In this document: positions 29,095-39,052 of the stretch, in pieces | Numbering within the stretch: position 1 is the stretch's first letter | Layout: every line of letters begins with the position of its first letter | NCBI GenBank assembly: GCA_029248405.1 | Contig: JAQWJJ010000018.1 | Location: 1 to 63,472 of the forward strand | From: Flavobacteriaceae bacterium | GTDB lineage: Bacteria; Bacteroidota; Bacteroidia; Flavobacteriales; Flavobacteriaceae | Reading direction: 5' to 3' | Length of the DNA stretch: 63,472 nt | Translations under genes and position numbers: made by a program | The notes under the pieces: generated by a model | The model's input: only the letters and a program-made list of their open reading frames with translations | Told to the model about the DNA's origin: nothing | Database searches by the model: none

Positions 29095-29817
29095 ATGAAA
29101 GACCTGATCGGACAAGCCTTAAAGGACTACTACCATCATAAGGAACCTGAAGATCTTTACACGCAAACCAACATCAGTGATCGCGATGTTTTGCCAGTGG
29201 CCTACCTCTTCAGATCCATCGAAGATATGCCCATCATAGAAACCACTGCATTATCGCTCTGCAACGGATGTGTTTTGGATATTGGTTGCGGTAGCGGCAG
29301 TCACTCACTTATCCTACAAAAACAAGGCCTTACAGTAACGGCCATCGATCGCTCACCGGGCGCCATTGAGGTCGCAAAACTCAGAGGTGTTGACCATGCC
29401 GTTTGTACGGATTTACTCGCATTTAAAGGCCAAACCTTCGATACCATTTTGATGCTCATGAATGGCACAGGCATATTTGAGACCATCGAAAAACTGCCTG
29501 AGTATATGACACATCTCAAAACACTGCTCAATCCAGGTGGACAAATTGTTATAGATTCAAGTGATTTACAATACATGTACGACCAAGGACCACAAGGGAG
29601 TATTTGGGTTCCTGCGGACCGCTATTATGGAGAGTTAGAATTCAAAATGATGTATAAGTCAATCGAAGGTGATTATTTTCCCTGGCTCTTCATCCATGCC
29701 CCACTCTTTGAGTCTATCGCCCAGAAAAATGGATTTGATTTTAAAGTGGTTCAAGAAGGGGAACACTTTGATTATCTGGCGATTTTAACACTAGTTGAGA
29801 TGCCCCTGCTTGATTAA
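29095..29817 (+). CDS. Class I SAM-dependent methyltransferase
   Basis: 240 residues. Motif I VLDIGCGSGSHSL lies at about residues 61-73, followed by an acidic motif II (VTAIDRS) and a motif IV-like TILMLMNGTG. The substrate is unknown. The last 27 bp overlap the convergent DUF2059 gene. Confidence 0.88.
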   Translation: MKDLIGQALKDYYHHKEPEDLYTQTNISDRDVLPVAYLFRSIEDMPIIETTALSLCNGCVLDIGCGSGSHSLILQKQGLTVTAIDRSPGAIEVAKLRGVDHAVCTDLLAFKGQTFDTILMLMNGTGIFETIEKLPEYMTHLKTLLNPGGQIVIDSSDLQYMYDQGPQGSIWVPADRYYGELEFKMMYKSIEGDYFPWLFIHAPLFESIAQKNGFDFKVVQEGEHFDYLAILTLVEMPLLD

Positions 29818-30315
29818 CATTTTCATCTTATCCTTGAAGACCTGCGCCGTCCAATCTTTGCGCGCCTCAGCGATATTTTCTTCAATTTCTGTTTTGTGAC
29901 TCATCCAATTTTGTCCTGTTTCTGTGGCCAAAAATTTCGTCAAATTGCTTTTTTGATCTGAAGTCATTTGCTCACCAAAAGCGTAAGCCTGACCTGTTTC
30001 ACTCAAATAAAATTCTGTCAATTTCTGAATGCCGGCTTGATCAAAATATTCTCGATAAGCATAAGCGGCCTGATCCAAATAAAGATTTACCTGTTGTTTT
30101 TCATCACCTTTCATTTGCTGCCATACTTCCGGAGCAATAGCTTTAGACTTAAAATTTCTTTTCAGCTTCGGAAAGACATCGTAAAAAGCTACCGATCCAC
30201 TGATAGCATCTCCCTTGATGGTCATCATGTCCATGATCTCTTGGTGAAAATCATCAACTTGGGCCCCGATACTCATGGTGCTCACTAAAAATATGGTTAA
30301 AAAGAATGTCCGCAT
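29791..30315 (-). CDS. Secreted DUF2059 protein
   Basis: 174 residues with a signal peptide (MRTFFLTIFLVSTMSIGAQ). The mature part is all-helical and contains the DUF2059-like stretch FDQAGIQKLTEFYLSETGQAYAF, which recurs in part as KFLATETGQNW. Probably periplasmic; function unknown. Confidence 0.8.
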   Translation of the reverse strand: MRTFFLTIFLVSTMSIGAQVDDFHQEIMDMMTIKGDAISGSVAFYDVFPKLKRNFKSKAIAPEVWQQMKGDEKQQVNLYLDQAAYAYREYFDQAGIQKLTEFYLSETGQAYAFGEQMTSDQKSNLTKFLATETGQNWMSHKTEIEENIAEARKDWTAQVFKDKMKMLIKQGHLN

Positions 30316-30369
30316 TTTTCTAATATCGTTATTAAGGTTAAGTTTGCTAAAAATACGAAAATACCCTTA

Positions 30370-31152
30370 ATGAAAAACGCTAAGCGCTCGCTTATTCTAT
30401 TGCTTCTCGGGCTTTTTATCTTGGGAAGTTGCCAAAATTCGGATGATTCGGGCACGCCTAATGACCCCCAATCTGAAAATAAAAAAGCCTTAGGCACCTC
30501 ATCAACAGATTTACTCTCTGCTGCGGCCTATGACCAAATGACCATAGAGCTGGTGTACACCACCTCATTCAGTCCCATGCAAGAAAGCATTGAGGGATTC
30601 AAAGAATTTGTTCGTTCTCGAGTCAACAAACCAGGAGGTGTCAATTTTGTCGAGCGGGTCATACCCAATCAACCCGGCGGACCGTTTTCACTAGATGAAA
30701 TCCGAACAATCGAAGCAACACACCGAAGCATTTACACCACAGAAAATAATATTGCGGTCTATATTTTCTTCTCAAATGGCAATTCATCAAATGATACAGA
30801 AACCTCTGTAACGCTTGGCACTGCATACCGCAACACCTCTATTGTTGTCTACCAAAAGACTATTGAATTCATTACTCAGTCAAATTTGGCGGTTCGTCCC
30901 ATTCTCGAGCAAACCACCCTCAATCACGAATGGGGTCACCTTTTGGGATTGGTCAACATCCAAAACGATGACATCCATCAAGTACATGAAGACCCCAATA
31001 GCAATAAGCATTGCGTCGACGAAGAATGCCTGATGTATTATGATGCCACAAATGTGCGATCGCCCTTGTTAGAGAGGTTCAAACAACTACAAGGCGTGCC
31101 TGCCCTCGACGACCGATGTCGTGCAGATCTGCAAGCTAAAGGCGGCCTATAA
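30370..31152 (+). CDS. Lipoprotein zinc metalloprotease (metzincin-like)
   Basis: 260 residues. Lipoprotein signal with cysteine at residue 21 (FILGSC). The zinc motif HEWGH is at 186-190, followed by LLGLVN, and CLMYYDA near residue 222 could be the methionine turn. A low-complexity linker follows the lipid anchor. The layout resembles membrane-anchored metallo-endopeptidases of Bacteroidota. A TAAGTTTG box at 30339-30346 is a likely promoter. The 3' end overlaps the convergent amidohydrolase gene by 6 bp. Confidence 0.78.
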   Translation: MKNAKRSLILLLLGLFILGSCQNSDDSGTPNDPQSENKKALGTSSTDLLSAAAYDQMTIELVYTTSFSPMQESIEGFKEFVRSRVNKPGGVNFVERVIPNQPGGPFSLDEIRTIEATHRSIYTTENNIAVYIFFSNGNSSNDTETSVTLGTAYRNTSIVVYQKTIEFITQSNLAVRPILEQTTLNHEWGHLLGLVNIQNDDIHQVHEDPNSNKHCVDEECLMYYDATNVRSPLLERFKQLQGVPALDDRCRADLQAKGGL

Positions 31153-32784
31153 GCCAAATACTTTTTGACCTTGAACGTAAGTTTGTAAAACTTTTATTTG
31201 AGGAATTTCATTCTCTGGACAGCTCAATGGGTTTCTATCCAAAACCACAAAATCTGCTGATTTTCCGACTGATAAGCTTCCTTTTTCGGCTTCCTCAAAG
31301 TTAGAGTAAGCCGCCCATATGGTCATTCCTTTGATGGCGTCCAATCGCGACAGCATTTGGTCGGGCATGAACCCATTTTCTGGGAACTCATTCAAATCCT
31401 TCCGGGCAACAGCCGCATAAAAAGTCAGCATAGGATTGACCTTCTCTACAGGGAAATCTGTGCCCAATGCAATCAATCCAGCACGCTCAAGCAGGGTTTG
31501 ATAGGCATAGGCGCCTTGAATTCTATCTGGCCCCAATCGGTCTTGTGCCCAATACATATCACTTGTGGCGTGTGTGGGCTGCACTGATGGAATGATGTTA
31601 TTCGAGAAATCGTCAAAATAGTCTTCTGGAATCACCTGCGCATGTTCTATTTTCCAGCGCATATCCTCTTTTTGGGCCAATACTTCTTTGTAAACACGCA
31701 ATACTGTGACATTAGCCGAATCACCAATGGCATGCGTATTCATCTGAAATCCAGCCTTAAGAGCGCGTTGGGCCAAATTCATTAACGCTGATTCATCTGT
31801 GATCATGGCACCATAGTGATGCGGCTGATCCCAATAAGGTCGCCGCAGCGCAGCACCTCTTGACCCAAGCGCACCATCTCCATAGACCTTAATAGAGCGC
31901 ACACTCAATCGTGGTGTTTTATAAGGGCCCTTTTTGAGGAAATAGTCAATATTTTTTGGCGTGTTTTCGGCCATAGCATAAACCTTGATGCTCATCAGAT
32001 CAGCTTGCTGTAAGCTGTCTATCAATTCTATAATGCTCCGGTCTAAACCGGCTTCATTAACTGTTGTGAGTCCAAAAGAAAAACAAACCTCTTGAGCTTG
32101 AAGTAGAGCCTGAATTTGCTCGTTTTTTGTTGGTGCAGGAATAGTCTTGAATATCTTTTCGCAAGGTGTATCGATCAAAATTCCTGTCGGCGCACCATTC
32201 TCTAGAATTACTAGCCCTCCTTCCATCACTAAGTCCGCCGTAATATTCGCCAATTTTAGGGCAGCAGAGTTGACCCAAAGGGCATGGCCATCCACACGAG
32301 ACAATGCCACAGGGGTATCAGGAAAATAGACGTCTAAATCCTCCTTGGTTGGGTAAGAAGGGTCTGACCAATCATTCTGATCCCAACCCCGAGCAACAAT
32401 GTAATTGGCATCCTTGTAGGGCGCAAAAGTTCTCAACCGCTCGATGACCTCTTCCTTGGAGGTTGTCCCCACCAAATCGACTTGCTGCATGCCTAAGCCC
32501 AAAGCGTAGAAATGGGTGTGGGCATCAATAAGACCAGGAAGCACGATCTGTCCTTTCAGATCTATAGAATTTTGTGCGCTGAAATTTTGTGTCAACACCT
32601 CAGATGAGCCAATGCCGACAATTTGACCATTGTTGATGGCCATCGCCTGAGCTTGAGGCATCGCCGAATCTATGGTCAAAACCTTTGCATTATAGACCAA
32701 TAAGTCTACTTGATGCTCAGGCTTACAACCTTGAAGTGCCATGACTAGAGACAACGTCGCAATAAATATTTGTTTTGATTTCAT
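31147..32784 (-). CDS. Amidohydrolase (YtcJ-like metal-dependent hydrolase), lipoprotein
   Basis: 545 residues. Lipoprotein signal MALQGCKPEH with the cysteine near residue 20. The amidohydrolase 3 fold shows the metal motif DAHTHFY, then NTHAIGDSAN, KIEHAQVIPEDYF and the final aspartate in LGTDFPVEKVNP. The family hydrolyses C-N bonds in varied substrates; the true substrate is unknown. The lipid anchor suggests it acts outside the cytoplasm. Confidence 0.88.
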   Translation of the reverse strand: MKSKQIFIATLSLVMALQGCKPEHQVDLLVYNAKVLTIDSAMPQAQAMAINNGQIVGIGSSEVLTQNFSAQNSIDLKGQIVLPGLIDAHTHFYALGLGMQQVDLVGTTSKEEVIERLRTFAPYKDANYIVARGWDQNDWSDPSYPTKEDLDVYFPDTPVALSRVDGHALWVNSAALKLANITADLVMEGGLVILENGAPTGILIDTPCEKIFKTIPAPTKNEQIQALLQAQEVCFSFGLTTVNEAGLDRSIIELIDSLQQADLMSIKVYAMAENTPKNIDYFLKKGPYKTPRLSVRSIKVYGDGALGSRGAALRRPYWDQPHHYGAMITDESALMNLAQRALKAGFQMNTHAIGDSANVTVLRVYKEVLAQKEDMRWKIEHAQVIPEDYFDDFSNNIIPSVQPTHATSDMYWAQDRLGPDRIQGAYAYQTLLERAGLIALGTDFPVEKVNPMLTFYAAVARKDLNEFPENGFMPDQMLSRLDAIKGMTIWAAYSNFEEAEKGSLSVGKSADFVVLDRNPLSCPENEIPQIKVLQTYVQGQKVFGL

Positions 32785-32794
32785 AGGTTAAAGA

Positions 32795-32825
32795 TAAAAA
32801 AAGCACCCCACTAAAGTGAGGTGCT
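32795..32825 (-). terminator. Intrinsic terminator after the TPR/barrel operon
   Basis: On the minus strand AGCACCTCACT/AGTGGGGTGCT forms a stem with one mismatch and a short loop, followed by seven T residues. It lies 76 bp past the stop of the barrel gene and directly before the amidohydrolase start. Confidence 0.8.
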
Positions 32826-32901
32826 ACATTTATTAAACCCTAAACTTAACGAATTACTTATTTAAGTCATTGATAAGATACAAACAATTCGAGAAGGTTG
32901 C

Positions 32902-34671
32902 TCAAGGCAAGTCAAAATTATATTGAATCCCTAAATTAATTCTAAATCCTTGCACGGGATATTGGGTCCAAAGCTGATAATCTTGATTCAGCGCATTATT
33001 GATCATGATACTGGCCATCCATTTTTTGGTTATTTGGTGCCGCAAAGTAGCGCCCAAATCAATAAAGCCAGAGACCTCCTGTGTGCGCACTTGACCCAAA
33101 TCTACAAAACGATCTTCGCGCGATCCATAGGCCAAAAGCTGAGCGGACAGACTCCATTTTGCACTGTAACGGAAATGGGCATCAAAAGCCATGGACAATT
33201 GAGGTAAATTCCATGGTGTTGATTCTCTGTCCATCGCATATTGAGCCCAAGAGCCGCGTGCTCCTATTTGCCATTGGTCATTGACATCAGCGGAAAGACC
33301 ATAATGAAGCTTGAATACGGCAGCCTGATCATAAATCACATCAAATGAATTTCCATAATCGTAAGGCGCCTGGTTTACACCAATAGCATATTCAGAGCGG
33401 ACCATCAGCGGAAGGTCTTCGATTTGATCCCAACGTGCTCCTAATTGATAATGAACTTGCTTGGACCAGGCTCCACTCAAGGTAACGTCCAAAAATTGTT
33501 GTGAAATTGTTGGTTTGAGCAGTGCATTTGGCGCCAGCCAATTGTTGGTATATTGAAAATCCCGATAAGATTGTTGGGCGTAAGCACCACCAAATATCCC
33601 CTCAAGTTGCATCACATTCTTGATCAATGGATAAGTCAAGTGGATATTTGGAAAGACCCGGACTTCTGTCTGAGCGGAGGTTGCAGTATGCCACCAAACC
33701 TTTGCTCCAAAATCTATAAGGAGCGCATCAAATGCCAATGAGTAGGTGCCTTCTAAATCATGATTCATGAATCGGTATTCAGTTGCTGCGCCCTCTTGTG
33801 GCGTATAGATGGTGTTGAGTAATCCAAGGTTGGCCTTGATCAGGAACTGCCTTGAACCAATCAGAAAGTGGGCCTGAGGCTTGGCATTGAATGAAAATTC
33901 AGAGGTATCAAATCGATCCCTCAAATATGATAAATCCATAGAACCGCCATCAAACCAGCCACCATTTGCCCCAAGAGTGGCCTTGAATGCTGTCTGTGTC
34001 AATGACTGACTCCAGTCAAGATCAAAGAGCCCTTCATCAAATAGAGCACCTGAAGAAATACCGTAAAATACATTGTTGCGCTGCGACAAATCAAAGGAAA
34101 AGCTCAGTTCACGTTCTCTATTGATCAAGCGCAAATCAGAATTAAACTTGGAAAATGACCAGTCGTTGCCCCAACTGATTCCCGGCAAAGGGCCATTAAT
34201 TTGCTCGTGTTGCAGACCAATAGACCAAAGTTGCTTTTTTGAATGACTCAGTTTGGTGTTCAGATCTAAACCGAGACTCTCTTTTGTTCCTCCCCAAATC
34301 CGGACATAATTGTCATAAGGCTTTTTATCCGAAGCTGACCTATAGCGCATTGGCTGGGGCCTGGTCATGACAAAGTCTGTCGTTGCCGGCACCGACAACA
34401 CTGTGTAATTCAATGACGCCTCTGGGGCAATGACATTTTCTTCAAAATCGGGCATCTGCTTGATTTTGAATGCATCCGCTATCTCTGGTGCATAAGACTT
34501 GATGACTTGGATCACTTCTGTGGATAAGTCCGTGGAGTCTTGAACGACTTGTCCCTGAGCGAGCCATGGCATGATGAAGGCGCCTAAAAGCAAAAACCTT
34601 CTTTTGACCCAAGACACATTGCAGCGCGTCAAATGAGTGATGGATTTGATGTGTGAGGGATTCCGGTGCAT
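32902..34671 (-). CDS. TonB-dependent-receptor-like outer membrane beta-barrel protein
   Basis: 590 residues from the ATG at 34669-34671, which directly follows the TPR gene's stop; the frame is open 20 codons further, overlapping that gene. A signal peptide (RRFLLLGAFIMPWLAQGQ) precedes a short periplasmic part and many amphipathic strands, ending in the aromatic barrel signature INLGIQYNFDLP. No TonB plug domain is visible, so it is probably a plugless barrel. Co-transcription with the TPR protein suggests the two form one outer-membrane assembly. Confidence 0.75.
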   Translation of the reverse strand: MHRNPSHIKSITHLTRCNVSWVKRRFLLLGAFIMPWLAQGQVVQDSTDLSTEVIQVIKSYAPEIADAFKIKQMPDFEENVIAPEASLNYTVLSVPATTDFVMTRPQPMRYRSASDKKPYDNYVRIWGGTKESLGLDLNTKLSHSKKQLWSIGLQHEQINGPLPGISWGNDWSFSKFNSDLRLINRERELSFSFDLSQRNNVFYGISSGALFDEGLFDLDWSQSLTQTAFKATLGANGGWFDGGSMDLSYLRDRFDTSEFSFNAKPQAHFLIGSRQFLIKANLGLLNTIYTPQEGAATEYRFMNHDLEGTYSLAFDALLIDFGAKVWWHTATSAQTEVRVFPNIHLTYPLIKNVMQLEGIFGGAYAQQSYRDFQYTNNWLAPNALLKPTISQQFLDVTLSGAWSKQVHYQLGARWDQIEDLPLMVRSEYAIGVNQAPYDYGNSFDVIYDQAAVFKLHYGLSADVNDQWQIGARGSWAQYAMDRESTPWNLPQLSMAFDAHFRYSAKWSLSAQLLAYGSREDRFVDLGQVRTQEVSGFIDLGATLRHQITKKWMASIMINNALNQDYQLWTQYPVQGFRINLGIQYNFDLP

Positions 34672-34672
34672 C

Positions 34673-37600
34673 TTATTGAGGTTGTTGTTCATCCGATTCA
34701 TTATCCATTGAAGCATTTTCCGCCGCAACACTTTGCAATTCTTTTAAACGCTGTTTTTCTGTTTCAGCCTCGCGCATGATGTCTGGGAATTCTTGGAAAT
34801 TGTCCAGGACATTTTCTAAAATAAAATTTGCTTGAAAAAGATCATTGAGGCCTTCAAAATTCAGCGCCATCAAGACTAAGCCTTTGGCCCCGTAATAAGG
34901 ATAACTTGGATGCTCCTGAGCCAATTCTTGAATAAGGACATTGGACGCCTCAAAATCTTGGTCCAAGTGATTGAAATACGCCTCATGATAAAGAACTTCA
35001 GCCGCCAATTCTTGAGTCGCCAATGGCGCCAAAACCTTGTAAGCCACTCTTGCTTGAGGCCGCTGTCCCAAAGCAACCAAGCTTCTGGCTTTGAGCAATA
35101 GGGCCTCTAACACTAAATCTTGGTCCACCTTCTCCAAAACTAATATTTGTTCTACTCTGAGCAAGGCCTCATCATATTGCTCTAAAGCATAACAAGATTG
35201 CATTGCCCCACGTATGGCAAACAATTTGTTTTTTGGATAAACCACAATAGCCAATAACTCCTCGAGGTAGGTTTGTGCCTTTTGGTGGCGCTTTTGAGAC
35301 AAATAATATTCTGAAAGTCTTACCAAAGACGGTTCCGAATAATCACTCAGCCCAAGTGCCCTGATGCCTTCGTAGTGGACCAAAGCTTGTTCGATTTTAT
35401 TTTGGTCCCATAAAATTTGTGCCAAATAAAATCGGGCTTCAATTTGAGACAACCCCTGAGGATAGTCCGCTAGATATTGCCTCAAACGGGACTCAGCCAA
35501 AATTAAATCTCCCGACGTGTATGGTTGCAACGCCGCCTGAAAAGTTGCCGCGTCAAGCGCTGCATTTTCAAGTGTGACAAAAGTCAGTCCATTAACCCAT
35601 TGGGCGTAAGCTGCCACATCTCCAATTGCAACATAACTATTTTTGGCCGCTTCAACCGCTTGTATCGCCTCTGAAGAGGCCGGGAAATCCTTCGCAATTT
35701 TTTTAAAAATCTCTATAGCCGCAACACTGAGCCCTGCATTGTCTTTTATCAAACCTAATTTAAGCCAACACTTGGGCACCAAAAGACTTTGCGGCATTGT
35801 AGTGATCAGTTGCTCAAAAGTCGTTGTGGCCAAGTCGATCTTTTCTTTCAACAAATATGTCGTCCCCAAAGCATAAAGTGCATCGTCCGCATATAATGAT
35901 TCAGGAAAATCTTTCTGAAATAGCTTTAAACGATTGATTTTCGCATTGGTATCATCCATCAATCCCAGGCAAATTGCCGATTGAAATGCGGCATAATCAC
36001 GGTCTCCAGAGGCTCCTGATGAGATCATTTCATAATTTTTGAGCGCCTCGTCATAACGCCGAACAATGTAATGACAATCGCCGAGACGCAATCGCGCATC
36101 GCTCTTGAAATTTAGTGCGGCATCTTGCTTTAAAAACTGCTCAAAAGCTGATGCAGCGCTGGCATAATCTGCCTCCTTAAAATAGGCATATCCTAATTCA
36201 TAGAATACTTGCCCATATTCTGGGGAATCGGCAAAATAGGGTTGGCGCAAGACTGCTTTAAACGTTTCTATGGCTTGACTTGTCTGCCCTGTATCCGCCT
36301 CAAGTACACCTTGCCAATACAGTGCTCTCAGATATATTGTTCTCCCATATGGGCCTGACAATGACCGCTGAAACAGGTCTCGAGCTAATTTCTTGTCATT
36401 TTGATGATATGCCTGAAGTCCTCTATAAAAAGCGGCCCGCTGATAGGCCAACTTCTGATCCAGACCCTCTTGGCCCTCTAACATGTCTAAGACAGATTGG
36501 TAATTTTTTTCCTTCATTAAAGCAGCAACGAGGAGGTCCACAATTGCGTTGGCCTGAGCATGATCTGGATAGAGCGTCAAAAAATCTTGTAAAACTTGAG
36601 GAACACTTGAGTAATTGGTCCCGACTTCATATACCAATTGCGCATAATTAAAGGCAGATTCCTGCATGATGACCTCGGAAAAACCCAAAGTACTGGCTTT
36701 TTTAAAAGCGTTGAGCGCACTGGGTTTTTCACCAACAGCTAAGTAACTTGCTCCCAAATGATAATAGGCATTTTGCCCTAACAAATTGTTTTGATCAACA
36801 AGCTGATTAAATGAACTGATGGCTTTATCAAAGGCTTCTGCTCTGTAATAGCAATACCCCAATTGATAGAGATCATCTGGATCCTTCTGGCCTCTTGGTC
36901 CGTTATAACTTTCAAGATGAGGGAGCGCCTCGGAATACCGTTCCAAAGCAAATAAGGCGGCACCTGTTAATCGATGAAGAGTGTTTTTCTCTTGCGCACT
37001 TGCCACTGAAAATGACGCTTGGGCCCAATCAATAGCTTTTTGATAGTCACCCATTTTAAAACTCATATCCGCACGAAGCAACAACATTTGCTTGTGATAC
37101 TTTGAATTGACCTCTAGCTGATCAAACGACTCTTGGGCTATTATAAATTGTCCTTCTGAATAATTCATAAAACCCAAATAATAATGGGCTGCTTGGTTAA
37201 ATCTCTGATCCTTTCGGGCGGCTAAAAAGTGGGGCTTTGCCGCAGCAAACTTCCCAAGCACAAAAGAACTATAACCCATCATAAAATGGTAATGAGGTAA
37301 TTCAATAGGACTCAAATTATCTTGAGACACCTTAGTGAGCCACTCTCGGGCGTTGCCAAACTGATTTTTTTCGAAATAATAAAGTGCGATCAAAAAAGAG
37401 GCTTGATCAGCATGAGCACTCAATGGATATTTCTGCGCAAAAGACTGCATGTTGTATACCGCATCCGAATGCCCGGCCATGAGCCCACAAAATGCCGTCC
37501 CAAAATATTTTTCGATACGCTGTAAAGGATCAAGTTGGGCGTCAGGCAAATCTTCCCATGCATGATAAGCTGCGTCGTATTGCTCATTAGCCAAAAGAGT

Positions 37601-37744
37601 AGTCACCTTAGTGCGCGTCTGTTCAAATGCAAAAAGCACCTCAGACTGTTGGGCATGAATACTGATGCCACAAAAAACAAGGGCCATTAAGAACACCAGA
37701 GCAGCGTGATTTAACCGGCTGGGGGTCTTGATTTTATTTACCAT
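34673..37744 (-). CDS. Large periplasmic tetratricopeptide-repeat protein
   Basis: 1023 residues with a signal peptide (LVFLMALVFCGISIHAQ). The whole mature part is TPR helical repeats, for example QLGYCYYRAEAFDKAISSFN and ELGYAYFKEADYASAASAF, with more than twenty units by eye. The C-terminus is acidic (DNESDEQQPQ). TPR proteins scaffold envelope complexes. The coupled barrel gene downstream and its length suggest an outer-membrane-associated role; no exact family is recognised. Confidence 0.82.
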   Translation of the reverse strand: MVNKIKTPSRLNHAALVFLMALVFCGISIHAQQSEVLFAFEQTRTKVTTLLANEQYDAAYHAWEDLPDAQLDPLQRIEKYFGTAFCGLMAGHSDAVYNMQSFAQKYPLSAHADQASFLIALYYFEKNQFGNAREWLTKVSQDNLSPIELPHYHFMMGYSSFVLGKFAAAKPHFLAARKDQRFNQAAHYYLGFMNYSEGQFIIAQESFDQLEVNSKYHKQMLLLRADMSFKMGDYQKAIDWAQASFSVASAQEKNTLHRLTGAALFALERYSEALPHLESYNGPRGQKDPDDLYQLGYCYYRAEAFDKAISSFNQLVDQNNLLGQNAYYHLGASYLAVGEKPSALNAFKKASTLGFSEVIMQESAFNYAQLVYEVGTNYSSVPQVLQDFLTLYPDHAQANAIVDLLVAALMKEKNYQSVLDMLEGQEGLDQKLAYQRAAFYRGLQAYHQNDKKLARDLFQRSLSGPYGRTIYLRALYWQGVLEADTGQTSQAIETFKAVLRQPYFADSPEYGQVFYELGYAYFKEADYASAASAFEQFLKQDAALNFKSDARLRLGDCHYIVRRYDEALKNYEMISSGASGDRDYAAFQSAICLGLMDDTNAKINRLKLFQKDFPESLYADDALYALGTTYLLKEKIDLATTTFEQLITTMPQSLLVPKCWLKLGLIKDNAGLSVAAIEIFKKIAKDFPASSEAIQAVEAAKNSYVAIGDVAAYAQWVNGLTFVTLENAALDAATFQAALQPYTSGDLILAESRLRQYLADYPQGLSQIEARFYLAQILWDQNKIEQALVHYEGIRALGLSDYSEPSLVRLSEYYLSQKRHQKAQTYLEELLAIVVYPKNKLFAIRGAMQSCYALEQYDEALLRVEQILVLEKVDQDLVLEALLLKARSLVALGQRPQARVAYKVLAPLATQELAAEVLYHEAYFNHLDQDFEASNVLIQELAQEHPSYPYYGAKGLVLMALNFEGLNDLFQANFILENVLDNFQEFPDIMREAETEKQRLKELQSVAAENASMDNESDEQQPQ

Positions 37745-37849
37745 AATATGTATAACGAATCATTTCAGAAAACTGTATCTTAAAGATCTTCTAATGCATC
37801 GAAAATTAAATTAATTTTAGACCATAACCTTAGTTAAACACATTATGTT

Positions 37850-38305
37850 ATGAAGAACCTCTTGTTAATATTAACGACATTATTTCTGATATCTTGTAAC
37901 ACCTCAAATCAAGCACTATCTGCCCTAAGTCAAAATGATGGCAAAATTGGTATCGGGACGCTGGAACCGGACGAACTGCTCACAGTCAAAGGCACCATAC
38001 ATGCTCAGGAAGTAAAAATAGACTTGAAGGGCGCCTTAGTACCGGATTATGTATTTGATACATTTTTTGAACCCAATAATCCTCATCAATACTACAGAAG
38101 ATCTCTAGAAGAATTGAGGCAATTTCTATCAGCACATCACCACCTGCCCGGTGTGCCCTCTGCTCAAGAAATAGAAAATAAAGGCCTCGCCATTGGTGAT
38201 CTAAATATGATTCTCTTAGAAAAAATTGAAGAACTTACCCTATATATTTTAGAGCAGGATCAGCGCATGACCAACCTCGAGCAGAATTGTAAAAATGACC
38301 ACTAG
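37850..38305 (+). CDS. Small lipoprotein with tail-fibre-type C-terminal region
   Basis: 151 residues. Lipoprotein signal with cysteine at residue 16 (LFLISC). The body begins GKIGIGTLEPDELLTVKGTIHAQEV, the collar repeat that normally ends long fibre- or adhesin-like proteins of Bacteroidota, then LEELRQFLSAHHHLPGVPSAQE and a coiled-coil tail (EKIEELTLYILEQDQRMTNLEQ). Here this terminal module stands alone behind a lipid anchor. Function unknown; it may cap a trimeric coiled coil. Confidence 0.72.
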   Translation: MKNLLLILTTLFLISCNTSNQALSALSQNDGKIGIGTLEPDELLTVKGTIHAQEVKIDLKGALVPDYVFDTFFEPNNPHQYYRRSLEELRQFLSAHHHLPGVPSAQEIENKGLAIGDLNMILLEKIEELTLYILEQDQRMTNLEQNCKNDH

Positions 38306-38366
38306 ACCGATAAATCATGCACATTATTTGTACCTTTACATCATCGATATTATAAGTCTATAAAGC

Positions 38367-39050
38367 ATGTCTGAAACTGTCTTAGCCTTCAAAAACGCTG
38401 CCATTTATCAGCGTGATCAGCTGATATTGAAGGACGTCACTCTTTCCATCAACCGTGGTGAATTTGTTTATTTGATCGGAAAAACTGGCAGTGGCAAAAG
38501 CAGTCTCATGAAAACTCTATATGGAGACATTCCGCTGAATCAAGGCGATGGCCATATTGTGGGTTTTGATCTCAAAACACTCAAAGAACGTGAAATCCCC
38601 TATTTACGGCGCAAACTTGGCGTGGTCTTCCAAGATTTTAAATTGCTCAATGAGCGCAGTGTTACCGACAATCTCCTTTTTGTCCTAAAAGCAACCGGCT
38701 GGCAGGATAAAATAAAAATGACGCAGCAAATCAATACAGTACTGACCAAGGTGGGAATGGGTGATCAAGGTCATAAATATCCACATCAACTTTCTGGTGG
38801 TGAACAGCAGCGCATTGCAATTGCGCGCGCGTTGTTAAATGATCCGGAACTGATTATTGCCGATGAACCTACCGGAAATTTAGATCCACAAACGAGCATC
38901 GAGGTCATGGAGGTGCTTCAGGAGATCCATCAAAGTGGTCGGACCATTCTTATGGCGACACACGACTATGCCCTATTATTAAAATACCCCTCAAAAACGC
39001 TGAATTGCGAAGGTCAAAAAATATTTGAAGTGGTTCAGAAGACCCTCTAA
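38367..39050 (+). CDS. ftsE: Cell division ATP-binding protein FtsE
   Basis: 227 residues. ABC ATPase with Walker A GKTGSGKSS, signature LSGGEQQR and Walker B LIIADEPTG. The short length and segment LRRKLGVVFQDFKLL are FtsE-like. FtsE works with FtsX to control peptidoglycan hydrolases at the septum, but no ftsX is adjacent; Bacteroidota often have them apart. It converges on the subtilase gene with 2 bp between. Confidence 0.87.
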   Translation: MSETVLAFKNAAIYQRDQLILKDVTLSINRGEFVYLIGKTGSGKSSLMKTLYGDIPLNQGDGHIVGFDLKTLKEREIPYLRRKLGVVFQDFKLLNERSVTDNLLFVLKATGWQDKIKMTQQINTVLTKVGMGDQGHKYPHQLSGGEQQRIAIARALLNDPELIIADEPTGNLDPQTSIEVMEVLQEIHQSGRTILMATHDYALLLKYPSKTLNCEGQKIFEVVQKTL

Positions 39051-39052
39051 GG

